Assembly (NCBI GenBank): GCA_017517815.1
Contig: JAFWYA010000033.1
Location: 1-64,000, forward strand
From: Clostridia bacterium
GTDB taxonomy: Bacteria; Bacillota_A; Clostridia; Christensenellales; Aristaeellaceae
Direction of reading: 5' to 3'
Length of the DNA: 64,000 nucleotides
Numbering within the stretch: the first letter of the stretch is position 1; each line of letters starts with the position of its first letter. Under the pieces are notes generated by a model that did not search any database, was not told the DNA's origin, and saw only the letters and a list, made by a program, of their open reading frames with translations. Positions 16,503-26,266 of the stretch are shown in pieces. Position numbers and translations under genes: made by a program.

Positions 16503-17588
16503 ATGAAGATCAGCGATATCGACAAAAATCTGGCGGTGGATGCAAAGGTCGGCGATGAAAATACTGTGTTTCTGGATGCACGGCAGGCGCCGTTTACCAT
16601 TCACGGCGTGCTCCCTGCCGATGAAACCGAAAACTATTACCGCCGTATGCCGCAGACTGTAGCCGACAGCGTGAGCAAGGGCGTCAGCCAGCTCAACCAT
16701 CACACCGCAGGCGGCCGTGTGCGCTTCCGTACTGATTCGCCCTATGTGTGCATCCACACGGTGCAGTCCTGCGTAACGCAGATGTCCCACATGGCGGTAT
16801 GCGGCATTGGCGGCTTTGACCTGTATGCCTCGGCTGATGGCGAAGAGCACCTGTACGCAGGCACCTTCCGGCCGGATTTTCACATGCAGGACGGCTATGA
16901 CAGCATCGTCAGACTGGGCGACAGCCGTATGCGCACCATCACCATCAACATGCCCCTGTACGGCGGCGTGAATGAACTGTACATCGGTCTGGACAAGTCC
17001 GCCGCGCTGGAGCCTGCGCCCGCCTACCGCTGGGAAAAGCCTGTTGCCTACTACGGCAGCTCCATCACCCAGGGCGGATGTGCCTCGCGCCCCGGCAACA
17101 GCTATCAGGCCATCCTTACCCGCAGGCTCGACTGCGATCACATCAACCTGGGCTTCTCCGGCTCCGGCAAGGGAGAGCAGGAGGTGGCGCGCCACATCGC
17201 CAGCCTTGAACTGAGCGCCTTTGTGATGGATTATGACTGCAACTCGCCCACGGTGGAGTCGCTCATGGCTACGCACGAGCCGTTCTTCCGCACCATCCGC
17301 GAAGCACAGCCCGACCTGCCCATCATCTTCGTATCGCGCCCGCCGATGCTTGTACACGAGTTCTCGGCCCGCCGCTTTGAGGTGATCGCCCAAACCTACC
17401 TCAATGCCCGTGCGGCAGGCGACACCAATGTGTACCTGGTCAACGGACAGCAGTTCTACGACGAATACGCCGGCGACTGCGCCACGGTGGACGGCCTGCA
17501 TCCCAACGACTACGGTTTTGCGCTGATGGCCAAAACGCTGGAACCGGTGCTCAAAAAGGCGCTGATGAGAGAAAGCGAAAAGTATTGA
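16503..17588 (+). CDS. SGNH/GDSL hydrolase with N-terminal GxDLY domain
   Basis: A 361-residue esterase or acetylesterase-like protein. The N-terminal beta-rich domain carries the GxDLY-type motif GIGGFDLYAS (about residue 100). The C-terminal SGNH hydrolase domain has block I YYGSSITQGG (catalytic serine), block II glycine in LGFSGSGKGEQ, block III asparagine in DYDCNSPT, and block V DGLHPNDYG with the catalytic aspartate and histidine. No signal peptide is visible, so it probably acts inside the cell on acetylated sugars or glycans. A strong bidirectional terminator follows the stop. Confidence 0.88.
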   Translation: MKISDIDKNLAVDAKVGDENTVFLDARQAPFTIHGVLPADETENYYRRMPQTVADSVSKGVSQLNHHTAGGRVRFRTDSPYVCIHTVQSCVTQMSHMAVCGIGGFDLYASADGEEHLYAGTFRPDFHMQDGYDSIVRLGDSRMRTITINMPLYGGVNELYIGLDKSAALEPAPAYRWEKPVAYYGSSITQGGCASRPGNSYQAILTRRLDCDHINLGFSGSGKGEQEVARHIASLELSAFVMDYDCNSPTVESLMATHEPFFRTIREAQPDLPIIFVSRPPMLVHEFSARRFEVIAQTYLNARAAGDTNVYLVNGQQFYDEYAGDCATVDGLHPNDYGFALMAKTLEPVLKKALMRESEKY

Positions 17589-17592
17589 TAAG

Positions 17593-17620
17593 AAACGCTC
17601 CCGCGGAAGCGGGAGCGTTT
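17593..17620. terminator. Bidirectional terminator
   Basis: A perfect 12-bp stem AAACGCTCCCGC (17593-17604), loop GGAA, then GCGGGAGCGTTT (17609-17620). It sits between convergent genes, with T-rich ends on both strands. Confidence 0.85.
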
Positions 17621-17625
17621 GTCTG

Positions 17626-19161
17626 TTATGGCTGAAGCTTTTTTTCGTCCGGACAGAGCATGATCACCTGTCCGGCATAGATGCCAGATGCAGGCTGTTC
17701 CAGGATACCTTTATCCATCAACTGCATGCAGAGCATGTCGATGATGGAATTGAAATCAATGCCGAATACACCGGGAATCTGGTCGTGAAGATGAGTGGGC
17801 ACTTCCATTTTCATAAGCGTATGCAGGCTGGTGCAGGCAGGAAGAAGGGCCTGGGCCAACGGTACGGCACCATCGTGCAGAATGGTCTGCAATGCCGCTG
17901 CCTGTGCTGCATCAAAGACGGGAATGTTCCAGCTGAAACCGGTGTCGTTGCGTACAATGAGATCACAGCGGATGCATTCGGAAAGCAGGATTTCGCCGAG
18001 AACTTGAGGGGTATCAAGGTTGATATCCTCGTTTTCCAGCTTGCGTAGCAGGTTGCTGAGCGATTCGCTGTACAGAGTAGGCGACCAGTAGTAGTGAAAA
18101 CGAGTTTTTTTCAGATAATAGGCATTGCAACCGGAAAAGAAGCGATGAACGCCTTCGCTGTCATCATATGCGCACAGCCATCCGCTGCTTCCGTCACGGC
18201 GGATGGGGAAGCTGCCGCGTGCAAGACCGTCTGTTTGAGAACGTGCCAGCGTACAAGCCTCACGCATCAGCATGGGAATCAGGCTCCACCACAGGCGCGT
18301 TTCGGGAAGACTGCAGCCGTAAAAGCCGACAGAGCGAACAGAGGGCATCAGTTTTTCAAGCGTGGATTGCACCAGCCCAGCCATGTTTTGGGCATGTTTC
18401 AGCAGCAGTACCTCGGCTTCGGCAGCAAAGCCGGCACGGTGTACAATGATGTTGGCACGGTACTTTTCAGACTGACGCTGAAGGATCTCGCTGCGCAGCA
18501 GCTGAGGCAATTCATCCTCGATGTACAGGGCTGGAATGCCGGTTGCAAGGGAAAGCTGCTCTACGGTCATAAACTGCTCATAGCATGCCTTGACGATGGA
18601 GCGTACAATCTGGCGCTGAAGAAGAGAAGGATTCACGTCACCGTTTCCGCTGAGGAACCAGTTTTGCTGGCTGTAAATGCGATTTTCTTCCATTTTGATC
18701 TGCCACCTCTTTCGGAGTTTGTCCCTGCCATAGAACAGCCGCGACCGCACCGTTTTGGACGGCAGACGGTGAACTTTGGCAATTTCGTCGCAGCTGAGGC
18801 CTTTCACGTAGAAGTCGACCATGATTTCGCGATGTAATGCTGACAGTGTGTGCAGCGCGTCAAAAGCAGCCTGCAATTCCTCCTTCCAGTCTTCTTCCTC
18901 TTCAGCAGCTGTTTCATCAAAAGCACCGCCATCAAATGAAATGGTCATGCGCTTCTTGCCGCGAATAAAGCGACAATATCGATTGTGGGCAATGCGCCAC
19001 AGCCAGCCATTCAAGTATTCAACTTGCGTATGCTTGAGCGCGGCTGCGGCTTCGCACAGAATTTCCTGCGACAGGTCGCGCGCATCCTCAATGTTGTTCA
19101 GCCTTTTCATGCAAAAGCCGAAAACGGCATTTACATATTGCGATAGATCATGACTTTCCAC
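17626..19161 (-). CDS. ECF-type sigma factor with a long C-terminal extension
   Basis: About residues 1-165 form an ECF-like sigma-70 factor. Region 2 includes the core-binding ARDLSQEILCEAA and the DNA-melting YLNGWLWRIAHNRYCRFIRGKK; region 4 reads FYVKGLSCDEIAKVHRLPSK. The remaining 340 or so residues are not a known sigma region. They begin with a winged-helix-like stretch (FMTVEQLSLATGIP) and have no membrane helix. The GTG start is chosen because AGGAGGTG lies 5 bases upstream. A TGAACCTTT element about 50 bases upstream resembles ECF -35 boxes, so autoregulation is possible. No anti-sigma gene is adjacent; the extension may do that job. Confidence 0.8.
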   Translation of the reverse strand: MESHDLSQYVNAVFGFCMKRLNNIEDARDLSQEILCEAAAALKHTQVEYLNGWLWRIAHNRYCRFIRGKKRMTISFDGGAFDETAAEEEEDWKEELQAAFDALHTLSALHREIMVDFYVKGLSCDEIAKVHRLPSKTVRSRLFYGRDKLRKRWQIKMEENRIYSQQNWFLSGNGDVNPSLLQRQIVRSIVKACYEQFMTVEQLSLATGIPALYIEDELPQLLRSEILQRQSEKYRANIIVHRAGFAAEAEVLLLKHAQNMAGLVQSTLEKLMPSVRSVGFYGCSLPETRLWWSLIPMLMREACTLARSQTDGLARGSFPIRRDGSSGWLCAYDDSEGVHRFFSGCNAYYLKKTRFHYYWSPTLYSESLSNLLRKLENEDINLDTPQVLGEILLSECIRCDLIVRNDTGFSWNIPVFDAAQAAALQTILHDGAVPLAQALLPACTSLHTLMKMEVPTHLHDQIPGVFGIDFNSIIDMLCMQLMDKGILEQPASGIYAGQVIMLCPDEKKLQP

Positions 19162-19228
19162 GTTTTCACCTCCTGTCTGCTTTCGCTGGATAAGTGCTTC
19201 AAACAACCGAAAGGTTCACATTGCTTCG

Positions 19229-19253
19229 AAAAAAAGCGCCTTTTTTAAGGCGC
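19229..19253 (-). terminator. Terminator of the metallophosphoesterase unit
   Basis: On the minus strand a 7-bp GC-rich stem (19253-19247 with 19242-19236) is followed by seven T residues. The gene's own stop codon lies at the top of the stem. Confidence 0.85.
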
Positions 19254-20180
19254 CTCCATATGCGGATTTTCAATTTTGGCCCACTCTTCATAAGCGGCTT
19301 CCCATGTGTCCGGCGCAAAGGGACGGCGGTCGTCGCCAATGCGGCGGGCGTACTTTTCAGCATGCCGCAAAAAGAAAACCACATGCTCGCGGCAGGTACG
19401 CCATTCACGGAAGATCACTTCGCTCCATACACGGGCGGCGGTGTATTGATCCGTTTGTTTTACCTGTGCAATCAGCGCTTCGCGATCGTAAGGGATGCGG
19501 CGCTCTTCCACGCTGCACTGACCGTTTTCAATGGTCAGCAGAGTATAGGGCGCGCCGAAAGCGCCGCACTCCAGCGGCAGGCCGCAGGAACCAGGATTGA
19601 TGAACAGATGCTCACCAAAGCGCGCGTGCCACTGGCTGTGCGAATGACCAAAGATGTACACCCCTGCGGGAAGCGTGCGCAGCGTTTCATGAAAGGCCGG
19701 GTTTGCATCCAGCGTGCGGTAAATATCCCGCAGCAGATCTTCATGCTCAACGGGGCCGTCAGGATAGCGCAAGGGCAGCAGACAGGTGCGGAATGGCTCG
19801 TGTTCGGCATTTCCGATGAAAACTGCCGAGCTGTGCGTCATGTGGATAGCAACGCCGTCACAGGTGAAATTCACCCTTTCGGGCAGCGCATCCAGCCAGC
19901 TACGGTTTTCAGCGCTGAGCTTTGAGGCAGACCAGTAGGTGACGGCAAACTGCCCGTCGGTGCCGGGCGGCATGTGCAGATGGTTTTCCTCGTTGCCGCG
20001 TACGCAAAGCGCAGGGAAGGTGGTGCGCAGGGTGGAGACCACCTCGTTGCCCCAAGGGGCGCTGGTGCAGTAGTCCCCTGCGAACAGAAAGGCATTTGCG
20101 CCGCGCTGTCGCGCATCAGCCATCACCAGTTCGAGCGCCGGAAGATTGCCGTGGATATCTGAAACAATGGCGTATTTCAT
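19245..20180 (-). CDS. Metallophosphoesterase
   Basis: A 311-residue calcineurin-like phosphoesterase of the YfcE/diadenosine-tetraphosphatase type. The five metal-binding motifs are visible: SDIHGN (residues 7-12), GDYC, RGNEEN, a histidine in AIHMTHSS, and FGHSHSQW followed by NPGSCGLP. The family hydrolyses phosphodiesters or phosphomonoesters with two metal ions; the substrate is not defined by sequence. It follows the ABC exporter genes by 9 bases on the same strand and is probably co-transcribed with them. GGAGG precedes the start. Confidence 0.88.
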   Translation of the reverse strand: MKYAIVSDIHGNLPALELVMADARQRGANAFLFAGDYCTSAPWGNEVVSTLRTTFPALCVRGNEENHLHMPPGTDGQFAVTYWSASKLSAENRSWLDALPERVNFTCDGVAIHMTHSSAVFIGNAEHEPFRTCLLPLRYPDGPVEHEDLLRDIYRTLDANPAFHETLRTLPAGVYIFGHSHSQWHARFGEHLFINPGSCGLPLECGAFGAPYTLLTIENGQCSVEERRIPYDREALIAQVKQTDQYTAARVWSEVIFREWRTCREHVVFFLRHAEKYARRIGDDRRPFAPDTWEAAYEEWAKIENPHMEAP

Positions 20181-20189
20181 GCTGCCTCC

Positions 20190-22028
20190 TTATGCAACGG
20201 AGTCAAACTGCGCCTCGTACAGCTTGCGGTAGAAGCCGTTTTGCGCCATCAGGCTTTCGTGCGTGCCCTGCTCGACCACCTTGCCGCCGTCCAGCACCAG
20301 AATGTGATCGGCAGAGCGGATGGTGGACAGGCGATGGGCGATGACAAAGCAGGTTTTGCCCTGCATGAGGGTGCGCATGGCGGACTGAATGCGCTGCTCG
20401 GTGCGGGTGTCCACGTTGGAGGTGGCTTCGTCCAGAATGAGCATGTGCGCATTCAAAAGCATGGCGCGGGCGATGGTGAGCAGCTGCTTTTGGCCCATGG
20501 AAATGCTGGTGCCGTTGTCGCTGAGAACGGTGTCATACCCCTGCGGCAGGCGCGAGATGTAGCCGTGAATGCGCGCAGCTTTTGCCGCGGCGATGACCTC
20601 CTCGCGCGTGGCGTTGGGCCGGCCGTAGGCGATGTTGTCGTAGATGGTGCCGTGGAACAGCCATGTGTCCTGCAAAACCATGGTGTAGGCGCGGCGCAGG
20701 CTTTTGCGGGTGAGGGTGCGCACATCCTTGCCGTCCACATACACGCCGCCGCCGTCCACATCATAAAAGCGCATGAGCAGGTTGATGATGGTGGTTTTGC
20801 CTGCGCCGGTAGGGCCGACGATGGCCGTCAGCGATCCGGGCTCGGCGTGCAGGTTCAGCCCCTGAATGATGGGCTTGCCCGGCACGTAGGCAAAATCAAC
20901 ATCGCGCAGTTCCACGTCGCCGCGTACATCGGTCAGTTCGATGGCATTTTCGTCGTCGGCCTTTTCGGGCTCGGCGTCGATCAGGCTGAATACACGCTCG
21001 GCGGCGGCAAAGGCGCTTTGCAGCTCGGCAATGATGTTGGCGATCTCATTGATGGGGCCGGAGAATTTGCGCGAGTACTGCACAAAGCTGGACAGGTCGC
21101 CCAGGCCGATCTCGCCCCGCAGAAACAGCGTGGAGCCGAACATGCACACCAGTGCCAGCGAAATGTTGTTGATGCAGTTGACCGACGGGCCCGTGATGGT
21201 GCCGTAGGCCTCGGCCACGGTGTAGGCGTCCACAGCGGCGTCGTTTTTGCGGTCAAAACGCTCAAGCACAGCCGCTTCGCGGTCATACGCGCGAATGGTT
21301 TTTTGCCCTGAGAGCATTTCCTCCACAAAGCCGTTCAGCTCGCCCAGCCTGCCGCTGCGGCGGCGAAACAGCGGGCGTACCTTTTGGGTCAACCATTTGA
21401 CAAACACGATGGTGATGGGGATGGTGAAAAGAAAGATGAGGATGAGCTTTGGCGCGATGGTGAGCATCATCACAAAGGAAACGGTCACCGTAACGATGCT
21501 TTGCAGAATTTGCAGCATGTCGCTGGATAGGGCCTGATTGACCGTGTCCACGTCGTAGGTGATGGAGGAGATGATGTCGCCTGTCTGATAGCGGTCAAAG
21601 AAGCTGACCGGCAGCGCCGTCAGGTTTTCGAATACGTCGTGGCGCATCTGCTTGGAAACCGTGCGCGACAGGCGGATCATGACGGCATTGAGCAAAAAGG
21701 TAAGCACGGAGGACGCTGTGTAGAACACAGCCATCAGGATGGCACAGCGGATAACGGTGTCGAAGTCAACTTTGCCTGCACCCAGATCAATGGCGTTGAT
21801 GGCCGTGCCCGACAGCTTGGGGCCGTACAGCGCCAGCAAACTGGACGAAACGGACAAAATGAGCGACAGCACCAGCAGCAGACGGTTGCGGCCCAGATAC
21901 TGCCACAGTCTGCGCAAAAGGGCGGATTTGCTGACGGTTTTGTTGTCCAGCCTGCGGTGATCGCCGTTGAGGCCCTTGACCTCGGCACGGGTGAGACGTC
22001 CGCCGCCGATGAGGTTGGGGTTGGACAT
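20190..22028 (-). CDS. ABC exporter, second half-transporter (catalytically complete site)
   Basis: A 612-residue half-transporter with an N-terminal six-helix ABC transmembrane domain (about residues 45-335) and a C-terminal ATPase. The ATPase has Walker A VGPTGAGKTT, a variant signature SISMGQKQ, Walker B LILDEATSNVD with the catalytic glutamate, and the H-loop histidine (VIAHRLST). It overlaps the stop of the upstream half-transporter by one base (TAATG). The pair resembles heterodimeric multidrug exporters such as TM287/288 or YheIH. The cargo is unknown; drugs, lipids or peptides are possible. Confidence 0.9.
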   Translation of the reverse strand: MSNPNLIGGGRLTRAEVKGLNGDHRRLDNKTVSKSALLRRLWQYLGRNRLLLVLSLILSVSSSLLALYGPKLSGTAINAIDLGAGKVDFDTVIRCAILMAVFYTASSVLTFLLNAVMIRLSRTVSKQMRHDVFENLTALPVSFFDRYQTGDIISSITYDVDTVNQALSSDMLQILQSIVTVTVSFVMMLTIAPKLILIFLFTIPITIVFVKWLTQKVRPLFRRRSGRLGELNGFVEEMLSGQKTIRAYDREAAVLERFDRKNDAAVDAYTVAEAYGTITGPSVNCINNISLALVCMFGSTLFLRGEIGLGDLSSFVQYSRKFSGPINEIANIIAELQSAFAAAERVFSLIDAEPEKADDENAIELTDVRGDVELRDVDFAYVPGKPIIQGLNLHAEPGSLTAIVGPTGAGKTTIINLLMRFYDVDGGGVYVDGKDVRTLTRKSLRRAYTMVLQDTWLFHGTIYDNIAYGRPNATREEVIAAAKAARIHGYISRLPQGYDTVLSDNGTSISMGQKQLLTIARAMLLNAHMLILDEATSNVDTRTEQRIQSAMRTLMQGKTCFVIAHRLSTIRSADHILVLDGGKVVEQGTHESLMAQNGFYRKLYEAQFDSVA

Positions 22029-23746
22029 TATACCGCCTCCTTTCCGTCGCCCATCTGCGTCTGGGCAATGATGCGGTATTCCTCGCAGCTTTGCATAAGC
22101 TCATCATGCGTGCCGCTGCCGATGACCTCGCCGTCGTCCAGCACGAGGATGAGGTCGGCATGCATCAGCGAACTTACGCGCTGTGCCACCAGCACAGTGG
22201 TGGTGTGGCGGTAGTGCTGCCGCAGGGCACGGCGCAGGTTGGCGTCGGTGCGGTAATCCAGCGCGGAGGAAGAGTCGTCCAGAATGAGGATATCCGGGTC
22301 GCCGGCCAGCGCACGGGCAATGAGCAGGCGCTGCTTCTGGCCGCCGGAAAGGTTGTTGCCGCGCACCATGACTTCCGCCTGCATGCCGCCCTCCTTGTGA
22401 GGGATGAAGTCAGCCTGCGCATGCTGTGCGGCGCGTTCCAGCGCCGCATCGTCCACATTGCGGAAGAAGCGGATATTGTCGGCAATGGTGCCCTCGGTGA
22501 TAAAATCGTTCTGAAACACCACGCCAAAACGGCTGCGGAGCGCAGTGGGATCCATGGTGCGCACATCCTGCCCGTCGATGAGAATCTGCCCCTCGTCAGG
22601 ATCGTACAGGCGCATGAGCAGGTTGATGATGGTGGACTTGCCGCTGCCCGTGGAGCCCAGAATGCCCAGAACCTGTCCGCTTTGCAGACGGAAGCTGAGG
22701 TGCTCAAGGTTTTTACCCACGCCGGTGTAGGAAAAGCTGACATCGCGGAATTCGATGTGCGGCGCGTTCGGTTCAGCCTCTTTGGCGGGCTGCTGCAGAA
22801 GATCGGCAGGCTGATTGAGCACATCCGCCACGCGCCGCGCGCTGGCCTCGCCCTTGGACCACATGACAAAAATGCGGGTGATGCCCAGCATGGCGTTTAA
22901 GATCATGGTGAAATACTGCAGAAACGCTACGATCACGCCGGGAGGGCAATGACCGCCGTTGACGCGCAGCGCTCCGACAACAACCACCAGCGTAAGACCG
23001 AGGTTCAACACCAGCGAGCTTGCCGGGTTTGTGATGGCGGCGACCGTTCCGGCCTTCAGGTCGGTGGCGGTCAGTTCTTCGTTCACACTGTGAAAACGCT
23101 GTTTTTCGTCATCGGTTTTGCTTAATGCCTTGATCACGCGGATGCCGGTGATGTTCTCCTGCACAACGCGCACCACGCGGTCCAGAATGGTCTGCTCATG
23201 CGTATACAGCGGCACGGTGGTTTTGGTTACACGGTATACCACCACGGCAATGACGGGCAGCATGGCCACCAGCACCAATGACAGCACCACGTCCATGCCC
23301 AGCATCATGATGATGCCGCCCACCAGCAAACTGGGCGCGCGAATGCCCAGCCGCTGAATGCGCGCCAGCAGCTGGTTTACATTGTAGGTGTCGCTGGTCA
23401 GCCTGGACTCGGCGGAGGCGACGGTCAGCCCGTCCATCTGCCGGGCAGACAGGCTCTGCAGCTTTTCAAACAGGTCATGCCGCACGCTGCGCGTGATGCG
23501 CCCGGAGCTGACAGCAGACATGCGGTTGGCGATGACGTTTGCACCCAGACAGAAAAATGCGCACAAAAGCATCAGCCCGCCGAAAAGATAGATGCTTTTT
23601 ACATCGCCCTGCGGCACCTTCACGTCCAGCATGATCTCCATCAGGTAGGGGATCAGCAGTTCTGCCAAAGCGCCCGTGAGCTTGATGAGCATCGTAAGCA
23701 TGATGTAGCCCCAGTAGGGCCGTATGTATTTCTTCAGTTCAGACAT
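22028..23746 (-). CDS. ABC exporter, first half-transporter (degenerate ATPase site)
   Basis: A 572-residue half-transporter with an N-terminal six-helix domain and a C-terminal ATPase. Walker A is GSTGSGKST and the signature LSGGQKQ is canonical. The Walker B ends ILILDDSSSALD, with aspartate in place of the catalytic glutamate, and the H-loop reads LVAQRVSS, with glutamine for histidine. This is the usual degenerate site of heterodimeric exporters. The start MSELKKYIRPYWG fits the family and has GGAGGAAG upstream; the frame stays open further upstream but covers the promoter region. Confidence 0.9.
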   Translation of the reverse strand: MSELKKYIRPYWGYIMLTMLIKLTGALAELLIPYLMEIMLDVKVPQGDVKSIYLFGGLMLLCAFFCLGANVIANRMSAVSSGRITRSVRHDLFEKLQSLSARQMDGLTVASAESRLTSDTYNVNQLLARIQRLGIRAPSLLVGGIIMMLGMDVVLSLVLVAMLPVIAVVVYRVTKTTVPLYTHEQTILDRVVRVVQENITGIRVIKALSKTDDEKQRFHSVNEELTATDLKAGTVAAITNPASSLVLNLGLTLVVVVGALRVNGGHCPPGVIVAFLQYFTMILNAMLGITRIFVMWSKGEASARRVADVLNQPADLLQQPAKEAEPNAPHIEFRDVSFSYTGVGKNLEHLSFRLQSGQVLGILGSTGSGKSTIINLLMRLYDPDEGQILIDGQDVRTMDPTALRSRFGVVFQNDFITEGTIADNIRFFRNVDDAALERAAQHAQADFIPHKEGGMQAEVMVRGNNLSGGQKQRLLIARALAGDPDILILDDSSSALDYRTDANLRRALRQHYRHTTTVLVAQRVSSLMHADLILVLDDGEVIGSGTHDELMQSCEEYRIIAQTQMGDGKEAV

Positions 23747-23774
23747 GGTTGTCTTCCTCCATTTCCACTCATCC

Positions 23775-23803
23775 AGTCTAAACCGGAACACGGTATTTGT
23801 AAA
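23775..23803 (-). promoter_or_regulatory. Promoter of the ABC exporter unit
   Basis: On the minus strand TTTACA is followed after 17 bases by TAGACT, 29 bases before the chosen ATG. Confidence 0.6.
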
Positions 23804-23824
23804 GAAGCCCGGTTTGTCTTTGTG

Positions 23825-23854
23825 TTGTACAATTGTAACTTTCTCCTGTATAAT
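23825..23854 (+). promoter_or_regulatory. Promoter of the peptidase E-like gene
   Basis: TTGTAC is followed after 18 bases by a perfect TATAAT, 28 bases before the ATG. It is divergent from the exporter promoter. Confidence 0.65.
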
Positions 23855-23882
23855 ACAAAAAGCACTTTCCGGAGGAACAAGT

Positions 23883-24608
23883 ATGACGCTTTTTCTCACC
23901 AGCAGCCACTGTATTCCCGACGCAGACCGCGCGATCCTCAACCCCGCCAACGGCCTTGTGGACAAGCTGCGCGAAAACCTGCCCGCCCATCCCAGCTGCC
24001 TGTTTGTTTGTTCACACCCTGACAGCGCAGAAAAAACCGACTGGATCGCCCATGAAACAGCCGACATCTTTGCTGAGGCCGGCATGCCGTTTTCAGGCCT
24101 TGACGTACTGGATGGACGCACTGCTTATAGGGCAGCCGAATTGGTGGCAAAAAGCCAGTTTATCGTGCTGTGCGGTGGCCATGTACCAACGCAGAATGCC
24201 TTTTTCCAAAAAATTGGTCTGCGCCGCCTTCTGTGGGATTATCAGGGCGTGGTGATGGGCATCAGCGCTGGCACGATGAACGCTGCCGATGTGGTGTATG
24301 CCCAGCCGGAACTGCCGGGTGAATCTATCGACCTGCAATATGAGCGCTTTCTGCCGGGACTTGGGCTGACGGAAGTCATGCTGCTGCCGCATTATCAGAA
24401 GGAGCGCCACACCCTGCTGGATGGAAAGCGCCTGTATGAGGACATCACCTATGCCGACAGCATGGGCCATACCTTTTATGCCCTGCCAGACGGCAGCTGG
24501 TTATATCAGAAAGACGGAAAAGCTGAGATCTGCGGCGAGGCGTACCGCATCCGAAATGGTGAAATCAAATGCATTGCGCATAAGGGCGATGTGACGTATG
24601 TACGCTGA
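23883..24608 (+). CDS. Peptidase E-like protein (S51, class I glutamine amidotransferase fold)
   Basis: A 241-residue cytoplasmic protein of the S51 dipeptidase E group. The nucleophile elbow reads GISAGTMNAA with the catalytic serine, preceded by the glycine-rich VLCGGHVPTQN loop; both are family hallmarks. S51 enzymes cleave aspartyl dipeptides or related compounds such as cyanophycin fragments. The ATG follows CGGAGG, with a promoter directly upstream. The inner start is chosen because earlier in-frame ATGs overlap the divergent promoter region. No cyanophycin genes are nearby, so the substrate remains open. Confidence 0.85.
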   Translation: MTLFLTSSHCIPDADRAILNPANGLVDKLRENLPAHPSCLFVCSHPDSAEKTDWIAHETADIFAEAGMPFSGLDVLDGRTAYRAAELVAKSQFIVLCGGHVPTQNAFFQKIGLRRLLWDYQGVVMGISAGTMNAADVVYAQPELPGESIDLQYERFLPGLGLTEVMLLPHYQKERHTLLDGKRLYEDITYADSMGHTFYALPDGSWLYQKDGKAEICGEAYRIRNGEIKCIAHKGDVTYVR

Positions 24609-24621
24609 ATGGGATTAGCCC

Positions 24622-24650
24622 TTGTCAAGCGGTACTAAAAAAGGTATACT
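24622..24650 (+). promoter_or_regulatory. Promoter of the FAD oxidoreductase-recJ unit
   Basis: TTGTCA is followed after 17 bases by TATACT, 45 bases before the ATG. Confidence 0.7.
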
Positions 24651-24695
24651 ATATCTGGAGCAGTATGCTCATTTTATTATCCAAGGAGAACCGTT

Positions 24696-26252
24696 ATGGA
24701 AAAGGTTTTGATTATCGGCGCAGGCCCGGCAGGTCTTACAGCCGGTTATGAATTGGCCAAGAAGGGGTATGACGTCACGATTCTGGAAAAGAGCCAGGAT
24801 ATCGGCGGCATCTCCAAAACGGTGCGCTACAAGGGCAACCGTATGGATCTGGGCGGCCACCGCTTTTTCAGCAAGGATCAGCGCGTGATGAACTGGTGGC
24901 ATGAGGTGATGCCCATGCAGGGCGCGCCCGCCTATGACGACAAGGTGCTGGGCCGCAGCGTGCCGCTGAGCGAGGGCGGTCCCGATCCCGAAAAAGAGGA
25001 TCGTGTGATGCTTACCCGCAACCGCGTCAGCCGCATCTATTATGACAAGAAGTTCTTTGACTATCCTATCTCGCTGAAGATGGATACGCTCAAGACCATG
25101 GGTTTTGGCACCACCATGCAGGTAGGCTTCAGCTTCCTGAAGGCCACGGTTTTCAAAAAGCCCAACGACAATCTGGAGAACTACTATATCAACAGCTTTG
25201 GCAAAAAGCTGTACAGCATGTTCTTCGAAGGCTATACCGAAAACCTGTGGGGCCGCCATCCCAGCGAGATTGACGCCAGCTGGGGCAAGCAGCGCACCAA
25301 GGAACTGAGCATCTTCAGCATCCTCAAGGATATGCTGTCGAAGGTGTTCATGTCCAAGGAGCAGCGCGCCAAGCATGTGCAGACCTCGCTGATTGAAGAA
25401 TTCATCTATCCCAAGTTTGGCCCCGGCCAGTTGTGGGAGACGGTGGCTGCCGACATCGAAAAAATGGGCGGCAAAGTGATCAGGGGTTCCGAAGTGCTGG
25501 GGCTTACCACAGCCGACGGCCGTGTGCAGACGCTGCGCTACCGCGACGAAAACGGCGAGCATGAGGCACAGGCGGATATTTTCTTCTCCTCCATGCCCAT
25601 CAAGGACCTGGTAGCCGGCATGAACGATGTGCCCGAAAACGTGGCAAAGGTCGCTGCGGGTCTTCCTTACCGCGACTATGTCACCGTGGGCCTGCTGGTG
25701 GACAAGCTCAACCTTAAAAATGAGACCCGGCACAAGACGCTGGGCAACATCGTGCCCGACTGCTGGATCTATGTGCACGACAAGACCGTGAAGCTGGGCC
25801 GCATGCAGATCTTCAACAACTGGTCTCCCTATATGGTGGAGGATCCTGAGCACACGGTGTGGATCGGCTTGGAATACTTCTGCAACGAGGGCGACGAGTT
25901 CTGGAACCTGTCCGATGAAGAAGCCATTCAGCTGGCGGCCAATGAACTGTGCTCCATGGGCGTCATCAACAGCCCCGACGAGGTGAAGATGAGCCACCGC
26001 GAGCGTGTGCAGAAGGCCTATCCTGCCTACTTCGACACCTATGACGATATCGGCACGGTGGTAGATTACCTCAACACCTTCGATAACCTCTACTGCGTTG
26101 GACGCAATGGCCAGCACCGCTACAACAACATGGACCACTCCATGGCCACGGCCTTTGAGGCGGTTGGCAACATCGTAAACGGCGTGAAGGACAAGACCAA
26201 CATCTGGAACGTCAACACCGAGCAGGAGTACCACGAGGAAAAGAAGAACTGA
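24696..26252 (+). CDS. NAD(P)/FAD-dependent oxidoreductase (amine oxidase/protoporphyrinogen oxidase-like)
   Basis: A 518-residue flavoprotein. The N-terminal FAD motif is [20 protein letters not shown], the ribose-binding acidic end is [10 protein letters not shown], and GGHRFFSKD follows. The central part has the [15 protein letters not shown] region typical of this group, and the C-terminal FAD contact is [18 protein letters not shown]. Relatives are found beside genes for polyprenyl-linked sugars and in UDP-galactopyranose mutase-like groups, but the reaction is not defined. AAGGAG precedes the start, and recJ begins 14 bases after the stop. Confidence 0.82.
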   Translation: MEKVLIIGAGPAGLTAGYELAKKGYDVTILEKSQDIGGISKTVRYKGNRMDLGGHRFFSKDQRVMNWWHEVMPMQGAPAYDDKVLGRSVPLSEGGPDPEKEDRVMLTRNRVSRIYYDKKFFDYPISLKMDTLKTMGFGTTMQVGFSFLKATVFKKPNDNLENYYINSFGKKLYSMFFEGYTENLWGRHPSEIDASWGKQRTKELSIFSILKDMLSKVFMSKEQRAKHVQTSLIEEFIYPKFGPGQLWETVAADIEKMGGKVIRGSEVLGLTTADGRVQTLRYRDENGEHEAQADIFFSSMPIKDLVAGMNDVPENVAKVAAGLPYRDYVTVGLLVDKLNLKNETRHKTLGNIVPDCWIYVHDKTVKLGRMQIFNNWSPYMVEDPEHTVWIGLEYFCNEGDEFWNLSDEEAIQLAANELCSMGVINSPDEVKMSHRERVQKAYPAYFDTYDDIGTVVDYLNTFDNLYCVGRNGQHRYNNMDHSMATAFEAVGNIVNGVKDKTNIWNVNTEQEYHEEKKN

Positions 26253-26266
26253 GGAGGCACCTTTCG

